Made by a program: the position numbers and the translations under genes. From positions 1 through 64,000 of the forward strand of contig JACCGJ010012553.1 in the NCBI GenBank assembly GCA_013407085.1: a stretch of DNA of 64,000 nucleotides, in the 5' to 3' direction. Shown here one piece after another: positions 10,660 through 21,573 of this stretch. The number at the start of each line of letters is the position of its first letter. The first letter of the stretch is position 1. Origin of the DNA: Atriophallophorus winterbourni. Lineage: Eukaryota > Platyhelminthes > Trematoda > Plagiorchiida > Microphallidae. The notes beneath the pieces were generated by a model. The model was not told the DNA's origin. It saw only the letters and a list, made by a program, of their open reading frames with translations, and ran no database searches.

Positions 10660-11420
10660 TCTGCTTGTCAGTTGATTCTTAATCCCCATGCACCCAATAA
10701 GGATAGCATACCGTGGCGAGACGGCACATTATTGACTGGGGGCTGCCCAGCTGAGGCGGGCGGTAGCCGTCCAATGAGACCTGAGAGTCTCCCACCGTCG
10801 AAAGCAGCCCCAGGCGCTTAGCTCTACGCCGGTCGAGCCATAGCTTTTAGCCGGTTTCTGTTAATTCCCGTGTTATTTTCCGTAAAAGCGGAATGGAGTG
10901 TCCTCTCTATTAGTGCGTTGTGATGTACGCTTGTGCAGTTCAATTTAGAGAACTAGCTGTTGCCCATGCAGCAAGTGCTCCCTCTCCACGGCACCACTGG
11001 AACCAAAGGAACAGCTAGGCTGGTACGTTTGGACAACGATGCTGTCGCAGGAGCTGGCAGGACGAAGTTGAATAAAGTTCGAACTACCTAACGGGACTCC
11101 AGCTCCAAATTTTTTCTCGAGGTCGACCCCTGAAGCCTTTTCCATGGTTGGATGTAGCCACAAGGCAGTGGAGGTTTCACATTAGTGTTTTCCTTCCCCT
11201 AGGTGAACCGCCTTTATGAACTTACGAGCTCCACCTGCCCAAAGCATGCTGGTTTTTAGGCTCCAGTCAGCCGCCTTCGCCTTTCTCGTGTCAGTATAAG
11301 CAGTTCCGCCGGGTCACACAGGACCACGCGTGCAGGCCAGGAGCTTGACTTGGTTGTCAGAGGCTATATGAGACGCGTGCCATTGGAGCATTTTGGAATT
11401 GTGAGCTTATCCCCAACCTT
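10660..11420 (-). other. Putative 5' UTR of RTE-3, GC-rich and structured
   Basis: This region lies directly upstream of the RTE-3 start codon (10,619) on the minus strand. It is clearly more GC-rich than its surroundings. Positions 10,720-10,811 can form a nested pseudoknot (see the separate feature). A block at about 11,090-11,112 is shared with 6,108-6,130. No open frame of interest is present. Confidence 0.5.
10720..10811 (-). ncRNA. Candidate HDV-like pseudoknot in RTE-3 5' UTR
   Basis: On the minus strand GGGGCTG (10,811-10,805) pairs with CAGCCCC (10,745-10,739). Between them lie a GAGAC/GTCTC hairpin (10,791-10,776), the strand GACGGC (10,771-10,766) and a CCC/GGG mini-hairpin. GACGGC pairs with GCCGTC (10,725-10,720) beyond the first helix. 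This a-b-a'-b' order resembles the P1/P2/P3 layout of HDV-like ribozymes, which are known at the 5' ends of some RTE and R2 elements. No clear P1.1 or P4 could be assigned, so catalytic activity is unproven. Confidence 0.3.
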
Positions 11421-12920
11421 GGAACATGTTACTAATGAGTAGTCACAAATATAAATCTGTGGACAAAACGGAATAAGCAAGAAAGCGGCGAGCGATGTTG
11501 CTGTCAAAATAGTTTTACGTTGAGCGTCGTAGGCGTACAAAAGTCATCGAATGCGTAAACCAACTATTCATGCTGTGAAGGATTCTGAAGCATGGTCTCG
11601 GCGGTTAACGACAGTGAGTCTTTACGATTCCACGCTGCATCTGACTATGTGAAGTGCGGCTGCCTATGTGATATCATATAATCGGATTGGGCCCCGCAAA
11701 ACGCATGAGCCTGGCTAAAGAGAATTCCCACTGTACCAAGACTCGGGTTCCTTTCTATAGGAATGAATTTGCACACAAGGATCAAACAAAGACGCTCGTT
11801 ATCACCAGTTGTGCTCAATTATTTCTTCAACTGAATAATGGAGCAGGCATTAGCGGACTACCAACAATTGCAAGTTTTGACGAAATACTGGATGGAATAA
11901 ATAGTTGACATTGTTGTTCTTGGTTAAAATGCCTAAATGCAACATACGATTATTTACTCAATCAGTAGTTTCGATCCAAAAGTCAGCCTTGAGATAAAAG
12001 GTGTGAAGGCGAAGGCTATACGTCAGGATTTAATTTATCTTTTCAATAATAATGTTTAGAGAGTTGACAGTTTTATAGTGACTTGGTTTCAGAATGCTGC
12101 TCAATAGTGAAACGGAAGATGAAGCAAAGTCAAGGGTTGATTATACGTCTTTTAAAGTCACAAAAATAAAAAGTGATTAGTAGGGAAAGATTCGTCTTGT
12201 AGTGTTTCACGGGTAACATGTGGCAGCTCAAGTCACAAGATACGAAATTGTAAGTCCAAGATACCGATCAAGTATCCAATGTTATTCTTCAGATGCGATG
12301 TCATCAGTAGCACATTTGTTACGCAATGTATGGAAGCAAATACGCTATCGTTTATACTCACGGGAGAAAGATGCAATGGTTTGGCCGCATCATCATAAGA
12401 CAGGCTTAGTCCTAAAGAAACTTGTCCTCGACTATAAACGACAATTGAACACTTGGTTGTTAACTGTGATCATCGTCATCACAGACAGCAGTGCACAAGT
12501 AGCATGCACCGAATGCCACAGAACCATGAGAAAGTAAAATCCTAAAAGAGGGGAAAAGGTGAGTTGTTTGGCATCGTCGACTATTTTCTATTTCGACGAT
12601 CATCCGGTTGATTCTTGGGCTCTTGCTTTGACTCTCACGGATGTGTTCAATTTGCTGTCACATCTAATTTTACCCAGTCTGACATGTGCGTTTAATTCAG
12701 ATTGTTTGTCTCTGGAAGAATTCATGGGCGGACCCGCTAATCCTTCGATCCCCAACGGTAAGTTGTTGCTCTTCCCCGGTGATAAACTTATAATAACAAA
12801 ATTAACACCTATCATGTAAAATGTTTATTTGTTAAACAAACTTCTGAACGTTTTAAGGAATGGTATCAATATATCCTCACAGCGTTATCTTCCTAAATCT
12901 TCGTACATTCGAGTGTGATT
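11420..12920. other. Unassigned stretch with two short unrecognised open frames
   Basis: Plus-strand frames at 11,687-11,908 and 12,559-12,819 are open, but I recognise no family in them, and no splice or promoter context supports them. They may be eroded repeat sequence. The rest shows nothing specific. Confidence 0.35.
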
Positions 12921-12921
12921 T

Positions 12922-13045
12922 TAAGGCTCACTGAACCTCATCTTACTGTCATCACCTGATGAGGTAAACAGCCAAAAACCGGTAGTGGAGTGTAAGAGAT
13001 GGGGACGTGAGCGTGCTTGACCAATAATGATCTTGACAGTTCGAG
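12922..13045 (+). repeat. Single decayed hammerhead-satellite monomer, plus orientation
   Basis: AAGGCTCACTGAACCTCATC, TTACTGTCATCACCTGATGA and GTAAGAGATGGGGACGTGAG parallel the minus-strand reading of the 34.8 kb satellite. It is the only copy in this window with the ribozyme sense on the plus strand. Confidence 0.75.
12952..12988 (+). ncRNA. Hammerhead ribozyme relic (core mutation)
   Basis: CTGATGA (12,956-12,962), a GGT/GCC stem II around AAACA, then AAAAACCGGTA and GTGG. Stem I (CAC/GTG) and the ACCGGT palindrome are intact. The invariant GAAA has become AAAA, which should abolish cleavage. Confidence 0.65.
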
Positions 13046-13149
13046 CGGTCATTCATAAATTGATTTTTGAACATTTAAAAGAGTAAGATAATCTCATAGT
13101 TCTCCCGAATCCTCACAACGTCAATCGCAATTACCGTAATATAATAGCA

Positions 13150-13205
13150 CTTACTTGGGCAACCTGACACTATCTATCCCATGTGCCATTTTGTGCTTTT
13201 CATAG
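13150..13205 (+). repeat. Short fragment of the ~240-bp repeat
   Basis: TTGGGCAACCTGACACTATC followed by CCATGTGCCATTTTGTGCTT matches the distal part of the 7,260 element. Confidence 0.5.
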
Positions 13206-13284
13206 TTCCACGCCCGGTTATTTCTTCATCATTATTAGAAACATGAACCGATTCCTAGCCATACGGAGCGCTCTGCGATTAGAC

Positions 13285-14225
13285 GTTGCGTGATATTAGC
13301 CTTAGTATCCCAAAAGCTGCGGATACTGGAAATTTTCACGGAATGTATGATGGGATCAAGATTGCCATTGGTCGAAACATACTTAAAACGGATCCCATTA
13401 AGTCTGCATCGGGTAACCCGATTTTTGAGAAAACTCAGCAGATGAAAAGATGAACAGAGCACTTTTCCTCTCCCTACTCTAGCAACGGGACGGTTGCCGA
13501 CTTTTAAACATCTAGATACTCCCCCTAATATTCATGAGCTCAATATGGCAATCGACCGCTTAGAGAATGATAAGGACCCTGGTGACGAGGCATTTCCACT
13601 TGAGCTCTTCAAATCCTGTAGAGCTGCATTGTTACAAACACTTCACCGTTTGCTTCTTCAGTGCTGGCAGGAGCATTGTGTCCCACAAGAGATGCGAGAC
13701 ACTATGTTCAATATGTTATGTAGGAATAAGGGTGATAGAGGCGGGTTCAACAATTACAGTGAAATCTCCCTTCTGAATGTTGTAGCCAAATTGTTTGCTG
13801 AAGTATTACAGATCAGACTATTAGTTTTAGCTGATAAACTTTACTTCGAATCTCATTGACACGATATTCTATTTGAGACAACTTCAAGAAAAGGGTCGGA
13901 AACAGCGTATGCCACTATAGCCTGTTTCTATTGATTTAACGAAGTCATTCGTATACGACAGCAGGCAGGTCTTTTCAAAATGCCTGATCTGATATGCTGC
14001 CCCCCAAAGAATGCCAAAACGCGTTAATAAGTTTCACTTAGGCATGAAAGGCTCAGCCCATTTTAGCGGTTCCGGTTCCAAAGCCATTGAAATTCGCCGA
14101 TGCGTCAAACAAGAATTTGTTCATGCTCCCACGCTTTCCGGCATTTTCTTTGCTCTGCTTCTGAAGCATGCGTTCTGAACGATAACAGAAAGCATTTACC
14201 TACGCACGCGAATTGATGGCCAACA
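13285..14225 (+). pseudogene. RTE-2 family fragment: linker and RT start
   Basis: The plus strand carries the linker (LKTDPIKSASGNPIFEKTQQ, about 13,380-13,450) equivalent to that at 4,860-5,090. An open RT start follows at 13,494-13,859 (DRLENDKDPGDEAFPLELFK, then CRNKGDRGGFNNYSEISLLN). After about 13,860 the frame is scrambled, but the nucleotide sequence stays alignable to 44,760-45,140, including CGCGAATTGATGGC. Confidence 0.75.
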
Positions 14226-14433
14226 AACACAATAACACATGTCGGACTCATTGAAGACCAGTCAGGATTCATTCCGAAAACACTTGCCTATAATCGAATG
14301 TTTTGGCCAATTTGACAATCTTTTTCAGTGTTTACTCGTGATAAACTTAAGATATTCTATAGCTAGCATATCAATCATTATTTTGAATACGGTCTGGCAT
14401 CGTGTTATCCATTATCGAAAGGAGAGAATGCTC

Positions 14434-14487
14434 ATATTATTCTGTGGTTTTTGTAACGCTATATGCTTTTAACTCCATTAAAATTCA
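14434..14487 (+). mobile_element. Solo CR1-A 3' terminus
   Basis: ATATTATTCTGTGGTTTTTG, CTATATGC and ATTAAAATTCAATTG match the last ~55 bp of the CR1-A copies at 21.3 and 38.1 kb (opposite strand there). It is a severely 5'-truncated insertion or a remnant. Confidence 0.65.
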
Positions 14488-14702
14488 ATTGGACGTTCTC
14501 GCGGCAACTTAATGAAGAATGTGTTAAGTGAAGTGTCAGATTGTGATTGCGCGTCGGGAGATGGAACTAAATTTGAATAGGTGTCGGGGAGGTCCTATGG
14601 ATTATTCGGTATATCAGGAATAGGCCAACACCTCGTATGCACGTACTCTCGAGATTACGCAGTCTGAGTATGTCAAGTCGGTTTATGCAATCCGGTAGAC
14701 AT

Positions 14703-15420
14703 TTTGGTTGCCTAACGGTACGTCCTATCGAGTGGAGATATGTTTTATTCAACCATGGTGTCCCAGCTTGCCCGGTATAGTCACACAAACGAGTGTTTGA
14801 ATGTGTTGAGTATCTTTAGAAAACACATCCGTGGGAATCGTAATAAAATTCTACAGATTTTGTCTAGTATGTAGTATGCATAGTTGAAGACGCAAGCAAC
14901 CATTTTTCTGATTTCTACATACCCAGATACTTTGATATTTCTCTAATGTGCTTCATTCAAGCCTTTTATTGCTACAGAAGTATGAAAAATGGATGAGCTT
15001 TCTAACCTGTAACATTATACGCTTTTCATATTCACCCAACACAAAGAACCGCTTACATATTTTTATTACGTAATCAAACGTTGTTTCTCACTTTCGGTGA
15101 GTTACATTTAAAAAGAATTGAACGAAGTTGTTTGTTCATTAGATCATCAAAATGTGTCGCCTCGCTATCTCTCTCTCTGATTGATAAACTATTCTCCGAT
15201 GTTTTCCAGCCTCGACCGTTTACAATGTTAGAAGCGAAACTTGTTCCTAATGATATGATTATTTTTACCAATCCTCAAGCTGTCAGAACATTTGCACTGG
15301 TAAAGTTTAATAAATTTCAGGAATTTAATATTTCAAACGTACGTTTACTCATGAGTAACATAATTGTTTAAATTATCATGGACACCGTGCTACGAAATAA
15401 GCTAAATGTGGACAATCAAT
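14703..15420. repeat. U1 repeat, block Z
   Basis: Long, nearly collinear match to 29,533-30,257 (from TTGGTTGCCTAACGGTACGT to GCTAAATGTGGACAATCAAT), and in part to 25,370-25,780. Minus-strand open frames with ERDSEATHFDDLMNKQLRS recur in the copies but belong to no family I recognise. It marks the start of a duplicated block that also carries CR1 and Penelope relics. Confidence 0.65.
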
Positions 15421-15839
15421 GTTATGAATGTTATGTTTCCAAAAGACTTTATGCAGTGGCTTTGCATATGTGCGTAGTTTCAAAAGGCGTTTTCTTATTT
15501 CATTTATTCTACCAACTGTAAAACATCCTGGACAATTTGGCCAAGACTCGTAATCTGCACTCTCACAAACATTTCCTCAATTAGTGTATACACTTTTCAT
15601 TAGCATGGTTTTGGTGACTGTTGTGAGATTATCTCACATAACAGCATGTGTGAGACTGCATTGAGGGCTGTATGTCAAAAACCATCAATGTCACCAGCGG
15701 CCTCCATCAAGTTTTAGCGCCCTGGCCTATCCTTTTCTTGTTATACATGATGTTTCCCAAGTATTACCATGCAAGATGGTACGTTTTGCTAATGCCAGAA
15801 AAATAATTCAGGAAATCTGATCCACTGAATATTGTTCAA

Positions 15840-16560
15840 TGTTGAAAAAGCAGTTGGATGCTCAGTATCTCTGGTCTCAAATGAATCTGATGCCTTTCAA
15901 CAAACGCAAATTTAAAATGTTACAACTTGGCCGGCAATACGAGCACACATATAATTTTAACCATAAAAACCTTACATGGAGAACTACTGAGAAAGATCAT
16001 TGGTATCTGGATTACTAATAATCCGAACCCAAAATGCCATTGTCTTCAATTGGGCATGTCGTATCTTGGGAATGCTTAGGAGTATAGTTGGATGGTTCTC
16101 CCAAAAGGCTTCCACGCATTATTGAATTACTTACTTACATCCATCCAACGGTAGAGTATATGATCCGACCGTGGCTGTGAAAAGCCATTGGATTGCTAGA
16201 TAGAATGAACCACCGAGACATGAAGCTAGTTGATGGGATGCAGCACATCCCATTTCAAGAGCGAATGGCCATGCTGGGATTGGCTGATTTCAATCAAGCC
16301 GTAATGAGGCGACAGCTGTCCACAATTTGTTCTTCTTTCTCCGTCGATTAGTAGGAGGAACCACGATTCTAACATACAAAATGTATTCAATATATCAAAT
16401 CATCCTATACAAGGATGAACAGAATGACGTACGAGAATACACTACTATTGAACTGTAAAATGTAATTGTATACTGTCCGTGTTTGTTTAACTTGGAACAC
16501 TTCAACATCTACCGTTACACACTCAATTTAGATTGAAAAGTGCTGCACCAGTAGTCAATT
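15840..16560 (+). pseudogene. CR1-like RT thumb and C-terminus, block Z
   Basis: Plus-strand LKKQLDAQYLWSQMNLMPFN and KFKMLQLGRQYEHTYNF correspond to the CR1 region after the palm. The C-terminal blocks DRMNHRDMKLVDGMQH, FQERMAMLGLADFNQ and a decayed TRVCLTWN-type motif follow. Frameshifts and stops break it. The same piece occurs at 26,237 and 30,883, so it was spread by duplication of its block. Confidence 0.7.
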
Positions 16561-16569
16561 AAACAAAAT

Positions 16570-16700
16570 ATCTTTCAACATTCGCAAGTGCAGAATTTTG
16601 CAATTTGGGAACCCATTTCCGTTCTCATATGAACTTGGCAGTCACACGATTGAGTCGTACATTTCATAGAAACATCTTGGCATCTGGATGACCGGATACG
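16570..16700 (+). pseudogene. Short second CR1 thumb fragment, block Z
   Basis: FNIRKCRILQFGNPFPFSYE, then LGSHTIES and LGIWMT repeat the same CR1 segment that begins the preceding fragment. This is a separate insertion and not its continuation. An equivalent lies at 31,630-31,760. Confidence 0.6.
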
Positions 16701-16859
16701 TGAAAAAATGTCAGTCGTGAATGTGGAATGATTAAAGCCATTGAATGATTCCTGTCCGAGTAAGGACCAAGGGGTTAAGTAGATGTTTAACGAGATGATT
16801 TTTGGGGCGGGCTGACAAATTCGTGGTAAATCGGATGACGAAGTATTCCTACAACTCGT

Positions 16860-17572
16860 CACTTTCCGTCAACCACAAACAACACAACACAGCCAACCCC
16901 GCGCGTATCGATTTTTGTGCTCTGATTTGTAAACTTGGTTGGCCCAGTTAACATGACACGATCTGATGTTTGCGAAACATGCGTCGTCTGCATAAAAGTC
17001 GTCAGTGGTAAGGTTAAATCAGGCCAATCGTCAAGGGTAGGTAGAAGGTTAGTAAGGCAGGAGTATCCTTTTCTAAAACTGTGTTGCGCTTCCGGAAATA
17101 GCTTATTTAGTTTAGTGTATTTGCTCACTTTGTTCGCCACTATCCTTTCCAACACCTTGCACACGGCGGAAAACAGGGTAACAGGCTTGTAATTTGCGGG
17201 CTGTGAAATCCGGGAGATTATATCGGATTTCCATTCGGTCTGTTTGACCAGCGATTAGCAGAATAACTGAGTCAGAAGTCCGCATAGAAATTGTGCACAA
17301 TGCTAGGGTGTATTGGGCGTAATTTTATCATTACCAGAGGATTTTTTGGGATTCAACGATAGTAGAGTGTCCAGCACCTCTTATTTGATAATGGTTACTA
17401 TTCCAATGGTGCAGGATGTGTTATTTCTTGATCCAGTGGTATATACACGCTTTTCATTGGACACAATACTGTTGCACAATAATTTATTATTATTTATTAG
17501 AACAAACTCGGTGTCAGCTGCATTTGTGATCATTCCAGAGGGCTTGCATAAGTTCGCAAATCCTGGTTTCAC
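16860..17572 (-). pseudogene. CR1-A linker and RT fragment, block Z
   Basis: On the minus strand 17,572-17,381 reads KPGFANLCKPSGMITNAADT, equivalent to KPGVAALRTPAGMTTNAADT of the 22-24 kb CR1. Then 17,164-16,859 carries KVLERIVANKVSKYTKLNKL and FRKGYSCLTNLLPTLDDW. After DDW the RT is deleted and motifs A-C are missing. Confidence 0.75.
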
Positions 17573-17577
17573 TGAAC

Positions 17578-18860
17578 ACCGTTTATTAACGAATAAATAC
17601 GAAGTGTTTCATGTTCAGGCAGATCGATACGACGTTGATAATTTGCTGGACGCTCAATTTTGTGCGATCTAACAAACTGACATCAGATCTAACGAACTTG
17701 GTGTATCAACGTTGGTGAACAAACTTTCACATAAAAGCTAACCGTTATTTCATCGTAATCAATTGTTTACGACATTAAGCATGCTGCAAATTCATATCCG
17801 TTATTGATGAACGAGGCTGTATAACCGACTGAAGGTTTGAACAAATAAACCAGATGTCTAGCTAACTCGTGTGCCAGTGATCGGATACCGTCGACGATAG
17901 GTTATACACGAATGCCTTCTTATTGTATTTCAAGTAGGTCGTGGAACCTTTTAGTTAGAGTAGACTAGGGATACAGGTTATACCACAAGCCCTTTCCCAA
18001 ACTCTACTTAACGCTAATTAAGTACATAGGGGTTACCATTTTACAGTTATTCATTACATTTTTCATTGCGCCATTATATATCCATTCATAACAGCACTCG
18101 TATAAGTGTACCCCAACCTTGTCTAAATAATCGCTTTTGTTCAAAATTACCGTTACTTTACCTTTGTCAGCCTTAGTAATGGCTATATTTGTATCTTGTT
18201 TCAGCGTAAGAAGTGCTTGTCATTCGTGTGAATCAAGGTTTGCATCGCCTTGTTCCTTGTTTTGGATGACACCAGCGATACAGTTTTCTTACCGCGTGTT
18301 ACTGTTTATTGGTAAGTGCATTTAATGATTTATTAATACAGGGAATATGATCCTCAGCCTTTAGAAAGTTCTTGCTTTTGCAGAAATTCCATCCTTCCTC
18401 CAACAATCTTTGTTTAGCATTAGAAAGTTGACTATTAGAACAGCTGAACAGCTACACACACAGGATATTATTCTTTACTCTTGTTCTATTGCTAAAATAG
18501 AAGCAGCTCAATATCTATGTGAGAGGCTAAAGAGTTCTACAAAGCAATTACGCTTATTTCCGCACGTATCGCGTGATACTGACCTTTTGCGTTGGAATGT
18601 TATTCACCATCTTGCCGCACAATAAAATTCCAGTGGAGTAGCATTGTGCACAAAAACAACGAAAACAATGGTTTTTGCAATCACAACATTATTGCGTGCA
18701 GATTTGCACCTCGCTATTCAGCAAACCAGAGTTTCTCACACGTTCACTTGAAAAATTCGTATCGATCTCCGTTTACGCTCTTTAATGCGTTCAGCACCAG
18801 AATGTGTTTAGCGCCGCCGGTAAACATTTTTAATAGAACATTGTGAAAACCTTTGGTAAC
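17578..18860 (-). pseudogene. Penelope-like element, copy A1 (RT N-terminal half)
   Basis: The minus-strand reading is broken by stops but contains KGKVTVILNKSDYLDKVGVH, SLGKGLWYNLY, a PIVDGIRSLAHELARHLVYL block and, further on, HFVFVNKR. This is the Penelope RT order (ADKG box, GLP-H...RPIV box). Its 5' part (18,860-18,360) matches 27,690-28,260 and 33,140-33,660. The palm YVDD and any GIY-YIG endonuclease are absent. It lies head-to-tail with copy A2. Confidence 0.75.
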
Positions 18861-18869
18861 AGAACCGAC

Positions 18870-19450
18870 TTTTATGAATGACACGCTTTTTATTAATAAA
18901 GCTGTAAAACCGACTTAAGGTTTGAACAAATAAACCGAATTTCTAGCTAACTCCTGCGCAGGTGATGGGATACCGTCGACGATAGGCCTTACAGGGTTGC
19001 CTTTATGTAATTCAGGTAGACCGTAGAACTTAGGAGTTAGAGTAGACTTGAGATACAGGTTATACCACAAGCCCTTTCCCAAACTCTCCTTAACGCCACG
19101 CAAATACCTAAAGACTACCGTTTTGCTGTTATTCATAACCCTTTTCATTTTACCATTATCTATCCGTTCATAAGGGCCCTCGGATAAGTGTACCCCAACC
19201 TTGTCTAAATAGTCGCTTTTGTTCAAAATTACCGTTACTTTACCATTACACAAAGCACTAAATTGCTGGTTGTTAGATGACGACTTATTAGATTTATCTG
19301 ACGAACGTTTCTTATAAAACTTTAATAACTTGTTGAACTTACGTTTCTGTCTTTCACCAATTCGCTCCGTTTGTGTGGCTAAAACCTCCGTGTCTTATTC
19401 ACAATTTCTGCAGAAATCCGCTTAGGATAATTCAACTCGCAGTTTCGGCA
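18870..19450 (-). pseudogene. Penelope-like element, copy A2
   Basis: The open frame 19,253-18,915 encodes KVTVILNKSDYLDKVGVHLS, KGLWYNLYLKSTLTPKFYGL, then PELHKGNPVRPIVDGI and LARNSVYLFKP, closely parallel to copy A1. Upstream to 19,440 the frame continues as a basic segment (ERIGERQKRKFNKLLKFYKK). It is 3'-truncated just after the RPIVDGI box, where copy A1 begins, so the two are arranged in tandem. Confidence 0.8.
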
Positions 19451-20400
19451 TCATTCTCGAGGCTTTCGATCTAGCGGCCAATAGGGTTTCATTGACCCGG
19501 TGGATCCTATGTTTCAAAAAACTTTGGATGAGCTGGCTGCCGCCTTTGTCCATTTGCGAGAATTATCCGGATGTATTACCACCGGATCCCCTGTTATTAC
19601 GCCGCGCTGCTTGCAACGAAGGTTTAAGATGCGCTGATTCACCCATCTGGCTTCATATTCCGCTGTTCTCACCAACTCACTGGCTAATTTTCAGACACGG
19701 GGCTTGTAGGAGTCAGCAATCGATTGTAATATATTTTGCACTCCAATTTCTTTGCATTATGAATACACGATTGGTCCCAAGCATATTCCAATCGGTCCTA
19801 GAGAATGAAATTTAGACGCGTCTAGATGGACTGCAATCCTGTATAAAACAGAATGAACTCATAAAATCGTCATGAAAGCACGATTGCTACTACCAAAGAA
19901 ACTATAAAAAATCCATTATCAACAAACAGGGCAACATTTGCCCAGACAACCACGCAGATGGTGACTAAATGGTACGTGTTTTCCAGGATGAGTGACTATT
20001 CAACTTAATGGAAACAAGAAAGGACCCAGCAAAACCGTATCTTAAAAGACCGACCCAAAACTGCGGGCATAAACCTTGATGTTAATTTTATCTACCCTTC
20101 ACAGGAAACGCTGTACGGAGCTAAGCCAAGAATGACTTTTCTGAATGGCATGACCTTTTAGGAATAACGCTGCAATCTGCGGAGGATGTGGAAAACCTAC
20201 CTTCAGATGCTTACCTTCTAAGAGGTGACCAGTGTTGTATCCATGCGGATCGACTATGGGGAGGGCGAATGTCATCGAAGCAATCTCGAGAAGAATATAC
20301 TCCAAAGGTTTTGTGCACGTAAGCGTTCTGGAATTTGCTGCTGAATTACCTTTATCAGAAACGTCTGATCACATTCACAAACAGTAGAAATACCTAGCCG
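19451..20400. other. Unassigned stretch
   Basis: One 107-codon plus-strand frame (19,492-19,815) has no recognisable family or supporting signals. Nothing else stands out. Confidence 0.35.
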
Positions 20401-20404
20401 AAAC

Positions 20405-21296
20405 ATTCGGTATTAAAAATGCCATACTTGTGGATGCTATTGCGATATTGCGGTCTGTCGACGATAAAAGACAATGTCCTAGCCCTTTATACCGAACCTT
20501 GTTGACAACCAAAATGACCAATAGTATCGATCGTGAACGGAAAGCTAATGGAAGAAACCTACCGCAATACGTCAAGGTGAGCTTGCCCAGGATAATCGAT
20601 GGAAGCAGGCAAACTGATAGCTCCGACCCTCGAACGCCTATTGATGCGGTTCAAACTGAATATCATGCGATAGCTCCATAAATCGTGAGCATTCCTAAGC
20701 AAACTGATTCGGCCCATTGAAAACCTATCATGATTTGAACACTACAAACTTAATAAGATGTTTATATACAAAGGCCTTTCGAGCACATTATCGGAGTTAA
20801 CCGTTAAATGCTCACACTACTCAGCGGACATAATCATCATTACATAAACACGGTATTCTTCCAAATTGACTGTTAACAATACTACGAAGCTGAAACCTGG
20901 TGTATTTTCGATCATGATAGATAACAGACTAATTAATTCTGTGTTGGAAACGTCTAACGCTCTAGCCAGTTTTTATTCACGAGTTTTACCCACAAGAATG
21001 CCTAGTTCCGTCGGAATATTCAGCACCAATGGTGCCGGAGACTATCAGCGATATATGCGCCAATTCCGAAATAATGCTGCTCCACAAATGAATGTTGAAT
21101 ATCAACAAGTCCCCGTGGCTGACGGAATCACACCTGCAATCATAAATGTAAGCGGCAGTCAATTGTGCGAAACACGTTGTGATTTATGCAACTAGCTATG
21201 TCTCACAAGTTTCTGTGCTTGGTCCGGTGCTCTCTCTGGTCTACCTCAACGTCCATCCCAAACGTGTCACAGTCCATATGTCTCTCTTTGTGGATG
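20405..21296 (+). pseudogene. CR1-C fragment, plus strand
   Basis: The 20,866-21,195 frame contains VNNTTKLKPGVFSIMIDNRL and SVLETSNALASFYSR, matching VNNTKKLKPGVFPIMTDNGL of the 61-64 kb CR1 element. It is followed by a shortened RT piece (VSVLGPVLSLVYLN, then FVDD at about 21,290). Positions 20,410-20,665 also occur at 26,640-26,890. Just after FVDD it is interrupted by the 3' end of the CR1-A element. Confidence 0.7.
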
Positions 21297-21573
21297 ATTC
21301 AATTCAATTTTAATGGTCTAAAAAGCATATAGCTTTACAAAAAACCACAGAATAATATGGCAACAACGAATAATATAACAAGCAAAAATGGGATTAGATT
21401 GCTTACTGGGCAGTTCAAGAATCAAGTAAATATCCAAGGGCAGAAATTGTTTTCGATTGGTGGGATAACAAATGTAGGTGTATGGTGTTAAGATGTATAG
21501 TTTTCTCCAATGCACGGGTTTAGGGTCAAAAAGGCATCAAGGCTTCTCTTGAGAGTTTGCTGGTTTGGTGAGT

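Noticed and set aside
12559..12819. 86-codon plus frame and its overlapping antisense frame
   Set aside because: Both strands are open, no family was recognised, and it lies among repeats.
15074..15371. Overlapping frames in the U1 repeat as a host gene
   Set aside because: The segment occurs in three duplicated repeat blocks, and no recognised domain is present.
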